64,000 bases of DNA, taken from contig JADNRV010000023.1 in NCBI GenBank assembly GCA_015499995.1, forward strand, positions 62,001-126,000, read 5' to 3'. The notes under the pieces were generated by a model. It saw only the letters and a program-made list of their open reading frames with translations. It did not search any database and had not been told where the DNA came from. The stretch is from Flammula alnicola. Lineage: Eukaryota; Basidiomycota; Agaricomycetes; Agaricales; Strophariaceae. A program made the translations under genes and the position numbers. Below are positions 1-12,460 of this stretch, piece by piece; position 1 is the first letter of the stretch; the number at the start of each line of letters is the position of its first letter.

Positions 1-86
1 CATATTAAATATGTATGTACTTATTCGATAACGATAGCAAGATCGTGCATGGTATATGTATGCATGACCATAGAAAGGCCCGATTT

Positions 87-2036
87 TTAGTAAATTCCAG
101 GGATATACTTGTATTTGACAACTTCGCAATAACGTTCCCAGTCCTTGCCATACTTGATAGAGCATCTGCATAATTGTGCAGCATCCATAAGTCGTATGAT
201 AATGAAATAAACGTGGATGACGTACCGTTCAAAGTCGCGCGTGCACCGATGCAAAAGGACGGTAATGAAGAACATGGAGTAGAAATAAGGGATGACGGTG
301 CAAGTGCCAATGATAGCCCCCATGTCAACTCATGGTCCAATCAGCGACATAGTTGGGCTTGCGGGAATATGCCCACCAGCCACTGGTAAGCAGCCGGTTA
401 CTACGAAATCCGAGATATGGATCAACTTGCCAGACACTTTAACAGGGACTCGTACTCACCCATGAGCAGTTTGGATGAAGGTAGGGTTCTTGACGGTGCT
501 GCCGGGTAGTTGGGGGAAGGTTTTGCGGAATTTGGTAATACCTTGCGTTTGCATTTTGAAGTGACTTTTCTGCGCCATCGCTGTATCCCAACTGAGCCAA
601 AATGACGTTAAAACGCTGGCGAAAAAGTGAACTAGACGGATACTTACATGAAATAGGCCGTGCAGAGGACGGTGTAGATGAAGACGTAGCCACCAGTAGT
701 GAACCGGTAGGTTGAAGGGTCGTGCGAAGCCATGTAGACTACGGAGTATACGTATGACTGTTGCAGAAGAGTAGTAATTATGACGAGTGTGGAGAGGCTA
801 CATAATGAAAACTCACAAAGGGAACACCAGAGAAGTTCCAGAAGATGACCATGAATCCCCATCTGTTCAAGAATCAGTATAGGCAGAAATGCGACGATCG
901 TTGTACTCACTTTTCGTGGAACATGTCCCAAGTTTGAGGAATACATTCCTCTCCCTTTGCGCTGTAAACCATTATCATTACAAAGATATCCTGTAGAAGC
1001 CAGTAAAATGTACGTTACCATGCATTAATATAGAAGCCGGTGGCCAAAATCATGAATGCCATGTTCTAATAGAACTGTCAGCGTTGATCCTTTGCAAAAT
1101 CCAGGAAAGAAACGTACTGGCGTAACATATCCGTACTGCTCATACTGCTTGCAAGCACCAGAGACAGACAGGAAGAACACGATGACCCAAGGAATGCGGA
1201 CCTCTGCCCACATCTTCAAGTCAATGGATCCAAGACGAGGGTTTAGGGAAGCGCCCATAAAGTAATCGTAGAAGAAATTTCCGGACATGCGAATTTGGGT
1301 ACCCGTCAAGACAGCATATAATAGGTAATCAGGGAGACACCGAAACCGTAGATCATAGACACAGACATCAAATGACCATAATTGTCAATGATTTCAGTGA
1401 GACGGAAGATGTTGTAATAGTGTAGAGCCGCCGCGGTGATGAGGGTAGTGTATAGGCACAACAAGGCATTGCAGTTGTACATGAGGGTCTTGTAGTTCAA
1501 CGAAGGGACTGGGAGACCTTCTGCTTGTAGCCAGGTATCACCCATGCGATGAAAAGTTGGAAAAAGAAGTTGCCGGAGTAAACCTTCCATGCGTACGCGT
1601 TTGGGCTGGCATCCTAGCACAACTAGTTAGTTTCACGGACCAACGTCGGTCCAAATGAGGTTATCTATCGCACCTTTGCGACGTGTCCCCACATACGCCA
1701 CAAGAATGGTTGTATATCTTCAACAGAAGTTGGGTATACCAGCGCGCCATCATAAAACCAGAGGCATATCCAGAGGTAGTACATTAGGATTGGGAAGCCT
1801 GTCATAATGGCAACAACTCCCCATGGACCTCCAAATTCGTAACTGAAGAGAAAAACGCGTCAGTTTGGGTTGGTGCAAGTTATGACAGACATATACTTTT
1901 GGTGCGAGTCCAGTCGTTTGTCGACCTCGCGTCCAACCTCCGTTACGACGACTTTTGAGGCAGATCCATTGGTAGTATTTCTCTGGCGCAAATCGGCGGA
2001 CGCAGTGTAGTCTGTATTACTGGACCCGATAGCCAT
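87..2036 (-). CDS. ERG4: Delta(24(24(1)))-sterol reductase, Erg4-type (complete, multi-exon)
   Basis: Family role: the last step of ergosterol synthesis, NADPH-dependent reduction of the C-24(28) double bond, in the ER membrane. Seen here: a polytopic hydrophobic protein in many exons. The segment [17 protein letters not shown] near 1200 and the following [11 protein letters not shown] match the ERG4/ERG24 reductase signature. The C-terminus (HRCTRDFER, then after an intron [14 protein letters not shown]...KYIPGIY) is the usual family ending. The start at 2036 gives a polar N-terminus ([17 protein letters not shown]) before the first membrane segment. An intron ending at about 1843 precedes [20 protein letters not shown]. 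Introns are about 50-60 nt, for example one of about 55 nt just before the last exon. The Erg4 branch is preferred over Erg24 or lamin-B-receptor types because of this N-terminal block and the short form. It faces MPE1 head to head with under 300 bp between starts. Confidence 0.9.
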
Positions 2037-2331
2037 GATGGAAGACAGAACAAACCAAGTGAAGTGTTCGTCCTGCAGAAAAAGTGTCGAACGACTTTAC
2101 ATTAACCGCGTTTGGTAAGTGCCGTGACGGCGATCTTCCGTGATCGCATAATGACCAAGTGTGTGACGTGTGTTACAAATTTCCTCAACAAGAACGTCCA
2201 TCATCATTGTCCGCACTACAGCACTCTTGTTCGTCGTTGACCATCGCCAGGTCCTTCCAATTCCCTCTCTTGCCATTGTTCCACATCACCTTCTCTAGTT
2301 ATATTAGCATCTGCCTTGTTTCTCAATACAT

Positions 2332-4376
2332 ATGGCATCTTCTGTTTTTTACAAGTTCAGTTCCAGGAAGGACGAGTCCCGAGTGTCTTTCGATGGCACT
2401 GGTATATCTGTTTTCGATTTGAAACGTGAAATCATTCTCGCCAACAATATGGGTAAGGCAAACGACTTTGACCTACACGTATTCGATGCCACGTCCAAGC
2501 AAGGTAAGTAGCCTCGTCCGTTGTTCCATCCTACCCCGCTGATGACTGTGCCGCGGGACCCAGAGCTCAAGGATGACTCCCAAATTATTCCGCGTTCATC
2601 TTCAGTGGTTGTGAAGCGTCTTCCGGCGTCTCGCCCAGGCAGGGGCAAGGCGTCAATGTATGTCAATGGTGGTAGTGCTCCATCGATGCCGACATCGGAA
2701 TCAGTGTTACGCACTGGTCCATCAACCACCGGTCCAACTTGGCACAAGGGGGCCATGTCGAAGCGATTCGATGGTAAAGAAGAACCGTCATCCATTCCCT
2801 CTACCAAGCAATCGACCCCGGTAAGTTGTCGTCTATGGGATAATCTGGATATTCCATCCTCACACGTCACGCAGACACCAGCGTCTTCCGCCGTCACTAA
2901 GGACGATGAAGCTGCAGCTATGGCTGCTATGTTCCAAGCCCAGACTCAAAACTGGGAGGAAACTCAAGAAAAGATGTCTCAGTTGGTGTTGCCCTTCCTG
3001 GGTTTTTATCTATGTAGTAGTTCCATGTCTAATGAACAATGTTTGTTTTGCCCTTTCGTACTGCGTGCTCTACAGCTCGCAGCGTATCTATAGCAGTCAT
3101 CGAGGTACTGGCTTCAATCGGGGCGGCAAGCCGCACCAACAACCTCAGCAACCTCAGCATGATAGGCCTCTACCTCCTAGTTATGTCTGCTACCGATGCG
3201 GACAGAAAGGTTCGCCCATGCAGAAGTTGGATGTGACGTCAATATGCTGATTATCTCTGCTCAAGGTCACTGGATCCAGGACTGCCCTACAAATAATGAT
3301 CGCGAATTTGATAATAGGCCCCGTATCAAACGGACGACAGGTATACCCCGAAGCATGCTGAAAGCAGTAGAAAACCCCAACATTTCTGAGACACAAGGAG
3401 TTATGGTCACGCCCGAAGGAGGTTATGTGGTTGCGCAACCGGATTTGTAAGTCTCGTATTCCTAATCCTTTAGATGCACCGGTTAATCGATCATCCCAGG
3501 GCTTCATGGCAGAAGCAAGTAGCACGTTCTAAAGGCCTCACAGCTGCTGAGGTTCGCGAGAAAGCACCCACCGACTCATCGCTAGCATGTCCAATAGACA
3601 ACAAGCTCTTCCGAGACGCCGTAAAGACGCCATGCTGTAATAAAGCCTACTGCGAGGAATGCATACAGACATACTTGCTTGAGAGAGACTTTACCTGTCC
3701 CAACTGTGCGAAAAAGATTCCGTCGTTGGATAAGCTCTTTATCGACAAGCCTACGAGGACGAAAGTTGCGGATTACATTGAGAAGGCTATCGAAGAGAGC
3801 AAAAGAGAAGGGGGCGAGGAAGGAACCGATGCGAATGGGAGTCGGCAACAGGTAAATGCATGTCTTTGCTCCGCAAACCGTAATAGTAACACCGTCCATC
3901 ATAATTAGTCCGGAACTCCTGAGGAGGCCATCATCGGCGAGCAAGACATTTACTCGGAGCAACAACCCGACCTCAACATAGACATGTCCCAAATGCTCGT
4001 CGACCAAATCCCACAAATACAAGCCCAAATCTCCCAAATCTCCCAAGCGCTCCAAAACCCGAACCTGCCCAACCAGGTCCGACACCAAACGGAAATGCAA
4101 TACCAGCAGCTACAGATTCAACTTTCGCAAGCACAAGCAATCTCCGCAGCTCTCGCCGTCGCCTCGTTTCAGCAGCAGCAGCAGCAGCAGGCCGTCGCAG
4201 CGCAGAATGTCGCTAATATGGGATTCTCTGGTATGGGTGGGTACCAGCAGCAGATGAGCTGGAATCAGTACGCTGGTCAGCAACAACAGCCCCCAGGACA
4301 GGATTCAGCGTACCAGCGTCTGCCTATCAATAACCGTCGGAGAAATCTCAAGCGCGAACGACCTTCGATTCTTTGA
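2332..4376 (+). CDS. MPE1: Mpe1/RBBP6-type cleavage and polyadenylation factor subunit
   Basis: Family role: part of the nuclear cleavage and polyadenylation factor for mRNA 3'-end formation; the human relative RBBP6 is an E3 ligase. Domains seen in order: an N-terminal DWNN ubiquitin-like domain (MASSVFYKFSSRKDESRV onward, about 75 residues); a linker; a CCHC zinc knuckle with spacing CX2CX4HX4C, split by an intron (CYRCGQK then GHWIQDC); and a RING/U-box-like finger (CPIDNKLF...TPCCNKAYCEECIQ...CPNC) at about 3587-3720. The tail is Gln-rich with coiled-coil character, including a polyQ run near 4180. The start at 2332 is chosen because it gives a complete DWNN domain; an ORF beginning at 2521 would lose it. 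The last exon runs to a TGA at 4374-4376. At least five short introns are needed. Confidence 0.92.
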
Positions 4377-4602
4377 AACTACGGCCCCAGACGGGTCCAA
4401 AGTCCCAGATATTGGGAGTAAAGGTTCAAAATATTAAGGGAAAAAAGTTTAACGAAAGAATTGGTAATAGTCTAGAAAAGCATCCATATAGCACATTATC
4501 ATTATTTCCTGTATTCCGTTGCATGCATGAATAAAACATTACACATCCAAATCTACGAAGCATTGGAGTGACGCGCGAAGTGAATGAAAAAAAAAGGGTC
4601 CT

Positions 4603-7126
4603 CTATGTAGAGATTGCGGAGCCTATTGCATGTGTTCCGGCAGGACCACCACCTCCGACTCTCTTCAAGAGCATCTGCTGGTATTTCTGCCAAGCAGAGA
4701 TCAACTAACAAAGCAGCCGACGATCAGTGAAATTTCAATCAACCCTACATTATAATACGCACCTCCTTCTGTCGCGAATCATTCCCTCGAGGAAAGCATG
4801 CAACGAATCCTTGAAGTCTTCGATTCTCTCCTGCTCAAACCTCGCAACCTCCGATTTGACAAGCTTAGAGGCATGATCATACTCGAGTTTCGCTTCTGAT
4901 GCCCTACGCTCAGCCTAGCCAAATATATAAATATCAATATGCAGAACGTGGTGCACCAGTATTACATACCTCTGCAATTTGGCTGAGCGAATACCCCAAT
5001 CGGTCAGTGGGAATGCGTCCCTGTGCCCGATTCTTTTCGTGTGTTTGCTTGGTCCGTAACAATTCACTCTCTTGATTCTTCCAGGAATGGTACACACGGA
5101 TCCGTGAACTGAATGCGAGCTGTTTAGAAGAGAAGTTATAGTTAGCCATAAAAATATACGACACCACGAATGACAAATCTAGCGTACCCGAACAGAGTTG
5201 ATCAAGCGAGCGTATTCGTCCACTATTACGAAACATTAAGTAAATTAAATTACACATTAACCAAAACACAAGAAACGTACCGGTCGCCATCAAGGTTGTC
5301 ATATCCTGCTCTGATTGGATGCTCTGCAACTCTTGCGCGGTCCGCTCAACATCTGCGAGACCGTGCAAAGATTGTGCCAGTTGCTTGCCGACATCGGACG
5401 AGGACAAGTCACCGACATTCTGTGCGAACTCTCCTGTCGCTACCGATAACTCTGAAATACCAAAATCAGCGATATGACTACACGAAAAAAATGATGATAG
5501 AGCGATTGCATACCTTGACGATGTTTTGAGACGGTCTCAATGGCTTTGGCAAGTCCACGCAGCTGAGACTCCAAACTGTCAAGGTACCCCTTTTGCCTAT
5601 CAAACCACTACACGAGAGTGTTAATTTAAAATTCGAGGTCGAAAATCATGTTGAACGCACCTCATCGGTTTCATAGAATCGCGGCCCGGTGATCGACTGG
5701 CCAATACTAGCCATAAGTCCGCCTCTTTCATGCGCTATCTCAGCCTTCCTATGTTTGATCTGGAATAAAGTAACTAGTTAGCGACATATCTCTTTGCCAC
5801 GGGACATGAACACTGACATCAAGCGCGAAGCTATCACTCTCCAAGAACATACGTAGGTCTGGATCTTTCCCGAGTACAGGGTGGTTTGCAGTCTTCTGTA
5901 TGCATTTTTCCAGGGCCAGGCGTCGTTGCCTCACGAACTGGTCGTCGAAGCGGCCAAATGTATTCTTCTCGGGTACAGGAGGGACCACTACGCCAGGGTT
6001 ATTGTTTGAAAGAGTTTCGTATATCCAGAGGAAGTCAGAATAACGTCTGAGGACCGAGAATGCTGATTTCTGGAATAGTGGAGACGTCGTCTGTTGAATG
6101 AATGTAAGAAATGGGAATAACAACGCGTTGTTCGAGAACGGAGACTTACACGAGTATGAACGGTATACATAGTGAATGAACGGATCGGATCTCCGACTTT
6201 TTGTGGATCGTCGACGGTAATAACGAACACGGGTTGCAGTCCATTGTCATTTCGAGTAGCGTTAGTCGCAAGCTGCAATCAAGTCGTATGTGAGTTGGCA
6301 TTGGCAAACGAGAAAATAAAATGACAACACCTACCGAAGCGTGGTCGTCATGCTGTTTATTGAGAGCTTGGATAATGGGCCTGTCGTCGTCACTGTCGTC
6401 GTCAACTTGTGCCGTCCTTATGGGAGGGGGTGAGAATTGCTCGGTTTGCCAAGGTGTTGGTTCCTCAGCCTGCCATCCACCAAGGGATTCTCCTCCCAAC
6501 GAAAGCCCCGCAACGGAGCGTTCAAGGCTACCAAAAGGCTCTAGAGGAGATTTGAAACTTGATTCTGTCGCAGATTGCGGTGGAGAAGCAAAACCCGAAC
6601 CAGAGCGGGAAGGCGTTCTTTGGGGTTCGGCTGCGGAGGGCGTTGAGACGGAAGAAACCAATCTTTGGGCAGTCGTACTGAAGCTAGGCGGTTCATAGAT
6701 TACCGAGGAGGATAGGATAGGATGTGTATGAATATCTTCCTCGCTGGTTGGTCGGATAGTTGCAGTTTCTGAGAATGTGCCAGTCGAGGGAACACTCTCG
6801 CGGAAACCTGGCGAACGCAGATTCGCCAATGGCTCGTTGTCATCGTCGTCTTCTTCGGCATTGTGAGCAGCAGAATCTAGTGGGTCCGACGTTGGCTGTT
6901 CTTCGGTGGTAGAGCTCGACGCAAATTCATGGGTGGGTGAAATATAAGTTGATTCTGTCGAAGTGAAGTGTTCAGATGTGTTGCCAAACGTGTCCGAGTG
7001 ATCTACGGATGCGAATGGGGAAGCCCATGGATCTGGAGAGCTAGAGCGCTGTGCAAAGGGGTCTGCGAAAGGATTGTCCTCTAGCGCATGTCGTGAAGGG
7101 TTCAATAGGTCGTCAAAGCCGTCCAT
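4603..7126 (-). CDS. VPS5: Vps5-type sorting nexin (PX-BAR), retromer subunit
   Basis: Family role: the membrane-bending sorting-nexin subunit of retromer, which retrieves cargo from endosomes to the Golgi. Seen: an acidic, Ser/Thr-rich disordered N-terminus of about 270 residues starting MDGFDDLLNPSRHALEDN. A PX domain follows (VFVITVDDPQKVG, then RRYSDFLWIYETL, PPVPEKNTFGRF and the FVRQRRLALEKCIQK helix), binding PI3P in this family. The rest is helical and charged, in several exons, and fits a BAR domain (AHERGGLMASIGQSITGPRF at its start). The C-terminus is ISAWQKYQQMLLKRVGGG...AIGSAIST with a stop at 4603-4605. The long N-terminus plus a C-terminal BAR points to Vps5/SNX1-2 rather than to short PX-BAR nexins. 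It is tail to tail with MPE1. Confidence 0.88.
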
Positions 7127-7599
7127 GGTGGAGCAGGATCCTAGAATTCCAAGTTTCCGACGCGATGAGAGTAGTTGATCCCAAAATTACTATTTACGGA
7201 TGATCCGTTATTGCACACTGCGGTGCTAGAATATAGGCCCCTATCCGAGCAATATACAAGTTGTTAAATCATGTCCATGATTGGATTGGTGTATTCTACT
7301 TTTACAGATATTGAAGGTACAGAAAAACAGTTATTCCAAAAAAAATCCAAGATGCTGAGGCGTTTGCGTGAGGTGTGAGGGGAACGACATTTACTCTGAG
7401 CGGATAATGATATGCAAGGAAAGCTGCAGCAAACAGAAGATTGAAGGGGTTGACAATGCCAAGTAGAAAAAATGAAAGCAGGAGGAGAGGAAGGGCAATG
7501 AATGGAGATGATGACCTAATGTGGAAGTCCTGAAAGAGAAGAAAGATGGTAGGCTTGATGGTGGGTAAGAAGTCTGGGTTTCCTCGCCGAAGTACCGTC

Positions 7600-8458
7600 T
7601 CAAGACATGAGCTTCTCTCCCCAAACTAGTCGATGTCGGTGTGCTCGGTATGCGCCTGTCAATGCGATCCAGAACAACCAAGAGCAAATGATGAAGGACA
7701 CGACGAAAATGGAACGCATGTACACCTTCCAGCGCCAGGACACCGGACTCGAAGAGGTGAATATGATAGTTCGCCAGCGTTCGTAAAACTCAGTGTTCAA
7801 CCATGAAAGATCTACAACGAGCGAATGGGCCTATGGACGGCAAATTGTTTAGTTTCTCCCATATTCGATGACAGGGGTACCCGAAAGGTAACGCACCTTT
7901 TCACGACCAGAATCGTATACATCTCGGATATCGGAGACCTGAGCTTGGGTGGTGGGCAAACTCTCTGCAAGATCTGTCAGAGCATCCATAGAGTCCTCTA
8001 GTTGTAGTTTAATTTCGGGAATCTGTCGTTGTAGTGCCCTTTCGGCGCGTTGGTGATCGCGCTGGTTTTAGAAGACTTTATCAGTTTTCCAAACTTCGTC
8101 GCTTTTCCAGGAAAGGAGCTTACTTGGAGGCCGCTGAAGACGTCTTGTAGAAGGCTATCAATTGCTCGGAAGTTGCTTAAATCGTCGGATAGCTTGGACT
8201 GAAAGGAGGGTTGGTACGATTGCAAATACGACACATTCGGTTGCTACGCACCTCCAGGTCTTTCAATAAATGCTCCTTTCCCAAATTCTTCTGGTAAGCG
8301 GTCTTCAAAGCACTTTCAATCTTACTAAAGAGAGGTTAGTGCCGACAATGAAGAGCACGCCTGCAAAGACGAACGCTGTCGAAATAGTCACTGGGTTGGA
8401 AGCAGACCCTGGAAGTGATCGCCCTCTTTCTTGAGATTTCTGGGGCCTGCTTGAGGAC
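7600..8458 (-). CDS. Unrecognised coiled-coil protein with C-terminal membrane segment
   Basis: Function not recognised. Reading from a likely start at 8458 (MSSSRPQKSQERGRSLPGSA), exons join into a helical, charged middle: IESALKTAYQKNLGKEHLL, then SKLSDDLSNFRAIDSLLQDV, then DHQRAERALQRQIPEIK, then LPTTQAQVSDIRDVYDSGRE. The last exon ends in one strong hydrophobic segment (SIFVVSFIICSWLFWIALTG) and a short basic tail to a stop at 7600-7602. Introns lie at about 8253-8202, 8120-8063 and 7900-7813. The first splice after the start is uncertain: a hydrophobic stretch FVFAGVLFIVG at 8345-8380 may be coding or intronic, because the frame breaks there unless an intron of roughly 70 nt is removed. 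The layout (coiled coils, tail anchor) suggests an organelle or ER membrane adaptor, but that is inference. Confidence 0.6.
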
Positions 8459-10836
8459 ATCCAAAGAAAAAGAGAAAGAAGGAAGAGAGAGCGAGAAAAG
8501 GGGAAACAAAACGAAACAAATAATAAGGGATTCCAGTACAGGCTTTACATAAATCGTTGACTCTTTAAGTAAGGGGCAATGACATGGGCTCTGATGGCGC
8601 CTCGTGTTTTCGATCGTCTGATCGAATTCATGTGCCCGTATCGGCCGATCAAATCCTTGATGTTGTTCATTATCTTGGCTTTAACAAGGATTTATTTAAT
8701 TCTTGCTGGTTCTCTATCGCGCCGAACTTACTCTCGCATTCAACTTCAACGACCCCATTATACCTTCAGAAAAAAATATCGGTCATTCTCGGCCCCACTT
8801 TGTGGGTAATCGTATGCCTTCGTTATGTGCAGAAATAGCATCAGACTGGTCCCGCCGAATCACACTGCAAAACCGGCCTTCCTTCAAGCGTACGAGGTGC
8901 TCCGAGTAAGAAGACCTTCAAATCAAATGCCAGTTAAAGTCTCGCAATTCTCTGCACATACACGCCAAGCTTGAAGGATCTTTCCGGAACGAATTGTCAT
9001 CGGTCTGCCAGGTTTTGCCGGTGGTGGTCTTGGACGATTCCCTCATAGCCTTGGAGGCAGTGCACCTTCATTTTCACCTCGTGTTTTCACCTTTACGACA
9101 TTTTTTCTTCATTCGCCGTCGGCCACGCCCTGCTAAGCCATATCTCTGGCTGCGGGACGGGAAAAACATAAGACGGACTGATGAAGCTCCACAATCTGTC
9201 GAGCTAGTACTGCTCTCGGCCGTCGTCATCGCATATTAGGCCCCGGGCATTTCGAACTCTAAGCAAGCTGCAAGAAATTCTGTTCAAAAATTCAGCGTGA
9301 AACGGCACGAAGACGAATATTTGGTGGGTCCCAGCAATGAACGATAGTCTTCATAAAAATGCCGCAGCTAAATAGCATATCTAGGCCCTTTCGGTGCGTC
9401 TCTACCGGAACTCCTGCCAAAGTCGGCCAAGATTTTCGGACTATTTCAGGTGCTCGCAGCTCCATCTGTGACATCGGCGTCCATTGGATTGGGCTCTTTG
9501 GAACAAATTTGAAAACGAGACTGTAAGGCCTTGGTAAGGCCAATAAGTATAACACACGGACATGAAGTTATATTTGGACGCTGAGACTTCAAAGGTCATA
9601 TCCGAGTCAACTGCGTGACTCGGGGCTCAACATTCCACCCAGACAACACTTTTCTAGCAATCTTGCCTCACACGACTTGTAGAGTAATCTACCCTTTGGG
9701 CAGTCAACATTATCTAGGCCTCGAAAGATCGGTTCTATCTGATATACATCTGTAGTGGTGTAAACTTCCTTGGACGCGGCTTCGTTACACATTCAGCGCT
9801 ACAACTCGCGTGCCAGGCCATCCCGTGGCAGACAAACACTGTGCCCCATGGCTGAACTTACTTTTTTCGTTGTCGCTACCTTAATTCGTAGACAAGAAGG
9901 CGGCGATTCAAGCATGCAAACCGGAATGGAATCCTTACGCCACAAGGACAGTTGCCGGGCTCAATGGGAGCATTATGGCACATCGCTATTCGTTCTCTCA
10001 CTCGGTCCTGTTATCCGATTATCAAGGATTTGATTAGATCCACCATGTAGGGGTTTTCTTTTTCTACCTTCGACTATGAACCTAATAATCCAAAAATTAA
10101 CAGGATATACAGACTGACGGAAGCTCGATGTTACCGTGCTCTGTAACTTTAGGCGTCCTGACACGACTTCCGATTGAGCCAAGGTCAAACCATGGCGATG
10201 GCGATTATAAAGCAATATTCCGAGTATCGAGATAGAAAACATCCTCTCAGTCACTGGCGGTAATTTACATCTCCTTCTCTCACTTCTTAAACTGACGTGT
10301 GTACTCTTAAAGGCATTGTGAAGAAGAGGTCAACACGCGGCGCCTCTCGTCGGTGACTTGCACGCGATCCTGCATTTCTCCGCAAAAGCTCAGGCGACAT
10401 GATGGCTGCATTGGCCTTCCAGAGACGTCTTGCCAATATCCGCGACATGACCTTACAAGTACCAAGCTTCTTCCATTTGCGCCGCGCGGAGGCATGCCAC
10501 CCTCGTTATCTTTCGAGATTCAGTTAATGCCGACCTGATCATCCATCATCCAAAGTAGCATGACTGTTCGATTTTGGTCGATTTCTTGTCTGGCACCTCA
10601 GACTTGCACAAGGAACGATGGATCACACTACGTGGCAACTGCATGATCCTCAGAATTCTGTGCCCATTGAGGATTCACTAGATTTTCTGACTTGGATCGC
10701 GAAAACGTAAACGCCTCGATTTTACCGTTTCCGTAGGGAGGATAAAAGGCATTCGACGCCACGGGCGAAGGGTCAGGTACTGCAGCACCCCTACCACCTC
10801 TCGACATCTGCGCAGCTTGGAATAACTTTCAAAGCA
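8459..10836. other. Gene-poor spacer, no supported gene
   Basis: About 2.4 kb between the coiled-coil gene and the first GH18 gene. Short open frames occur on both strands (for example 8579-8838 and 9770-10033), but none shows a recognisable domain, a credible splice pattern or continuity beyond about 90 codons. The 3' end carries the promoter of the chitinase-like gene, with a TATA-like ATAAAAG at about 10742, some 95 bp before its ATG. I see no clear transposon termini here. Confidence 0.5.
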
Positions 10837-12460
10837 ATGAAGTGCCCTTCACTTGTACTACTCGCGATCTCGATCATCGCCAGTTTTCGTGCATCTGCGT
10901 CTCCTTTGAATGCAACATCGTTCGATCTACTCGATCATGATGCCCGAGAAATCTTGGCACGAGCGACACCGGCTGCGCCACATTTCGTCGTCTATGCTGA
11001 TGCTTACGATGGGACGACCGGTCCTCCAGCTGCATCAGCACTTTCGGTAAATTCGGTCTTTGTTCGCTGTTGCATCTGTTAAGCGGTCTAACTATTCTTT
11101 GACAGGGATATAACGTTTTGTAAGAGGGATCGTCGTTATTGTTAATTTTCCGATGTATCTAACCTAGTGCCTTTGAAGTGCTCTGTCCTTCCTTCTCACT
11201 GAAGGCGCCTGGGACAAGGTGGCCCTTTTTATTTGTGTTCTATTTAATATCTCCATTGAACAAATCTGAACCTTAGGCAGAAGAATGGACCACGTTGACA
11301 GCCAGTCAGCGTTCTTCTATCAAATCGCAATATGCGGCTGCAGGTATCAAGCTGATTGTCTCTGTTTTTGGATCGACCGATGTTCCGACTTCGAGCGGTG
11401 CTGATCCTATCGCAACCGCAAATACAATGGCAGCTTGGGTCATACAGTACAGTCTAGATGGTATTGATGTTGACTACGAGGTAAATATTTCTATTTCTGC
11501 CATACATTTTAAAATATTCTGACATTCAAGTTAGGATTTCAATGCAATTGACGCAGGAAATGGCAAGGCCGAGGTAAGAAAGCATCCAGTTCTTTCTTAT
11601 CGGTGCTCTGACTCGATATTCTTGCCATAGGCCTGGCTTATCTCATTCACGCAACAACTTCGCACCAAGCTTCCTCAAGGCACTTACCTTCTGACCCATG
11701 CTCGTAAGACCTTTTCTGCCTGTCGAGCTGCATTCTGATAGAGAATTTCCACCAAAGCTGTTGCTCCCTGGTATGTATCTGTTCCGCTTCTATCTGCTTT
11801 ATTTTTAACCTTGCAATGAAGGTTCTCTCCGAACATGTGGGGAGGCGGAGGCTATCTCAAGGTACACTCCTCCGTTGGCAGCCTGATCGACTGGTACAAT
11901 GTCCAGGTATGTTGCACAAATTTTAACTTCACCAAAGCTTTCTCTAAAATTACCTTATCGTATGTCTAGTTCTATAATCGTGAGTCGTCGATATTCTGGC
12001 CACATATTTTTAGCCGCACACTGACGCAGAGGCCAACCCATATAGAGGGTGCATCAGAATATACCACATGCGCAAACCTTCTCACCGCATCTTCCAGCAC
12101 ATGGCCACAGACGGCCGTGTTCCAAATTGCCGCAAGTGGTGTACCGTTGAATAAGATTGTAATCGGTAAACCGGCTACTACGAGCGAAGCTAGCAATGGT
12201 TTCATGTCTACCTCTACTCTGGCAAGTTGCTTGCAACAGGCTAAAGGCCAGGGATGGAGTGAGTATCTTCACGTGGCACTGTTCCTATGACCGACTGACG
12301 CCTGTATCTATAGCTGGCGGTGCCATGGTTTGGCAGGTGAGTTAGAGTCGTGGAATTAACCGCTGGACCTTGCAAACTGATTCTTTGTGTTGCTATCTAG
12401 TTCAACCAGGCACCCTCGTCCTGGATAACCGCCGTCCGTGCGTCTTCCTGGGCGGTTTGA
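10837..12460 (+). CDS. Secreted GH18 chitinase-like protein, copy 1 (intact)
   Basis: Family role: glycoside hydrolase family 18 cleaves beta-1,4-N-acetylglucosamine bonds (chitin or related glycans). Seen: an N-terminal signal peptide (MKCPSLVLLAISIIASFRASA), then the barrel start TPAAPHFVVYADAY. The catalytic motif DGIDVDYE at about 11456-11480 fits DxxDxDxE with the acid-base Glu present. Later segments are AVAPWFSPNMWGGGGY, SLIDWYNVQFYN and GGAMVWQFNQAPSSW. Ten or so exons join in frame when introns of about 50-90 nt are removed, including an exon of only 13 nt (CTGTTGCTCCCTG) around 11760. The stop is at 12458-12460. There is no separate chitin-binding module. The single-domain form resembles small secreted basidiomycete GH18 proteins, some of which are endo-N-acetylglucosaminidase-like; substrate is not decided. 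A near-identical gene follows at 13629. Confidence 0.85.

Noticed and set aside
2159..2422. Start of MPE1 at 2159
   Set aside because: The frame at 2159 does not encode the DWNN domain; the ATG at 2332 opens the right frame.
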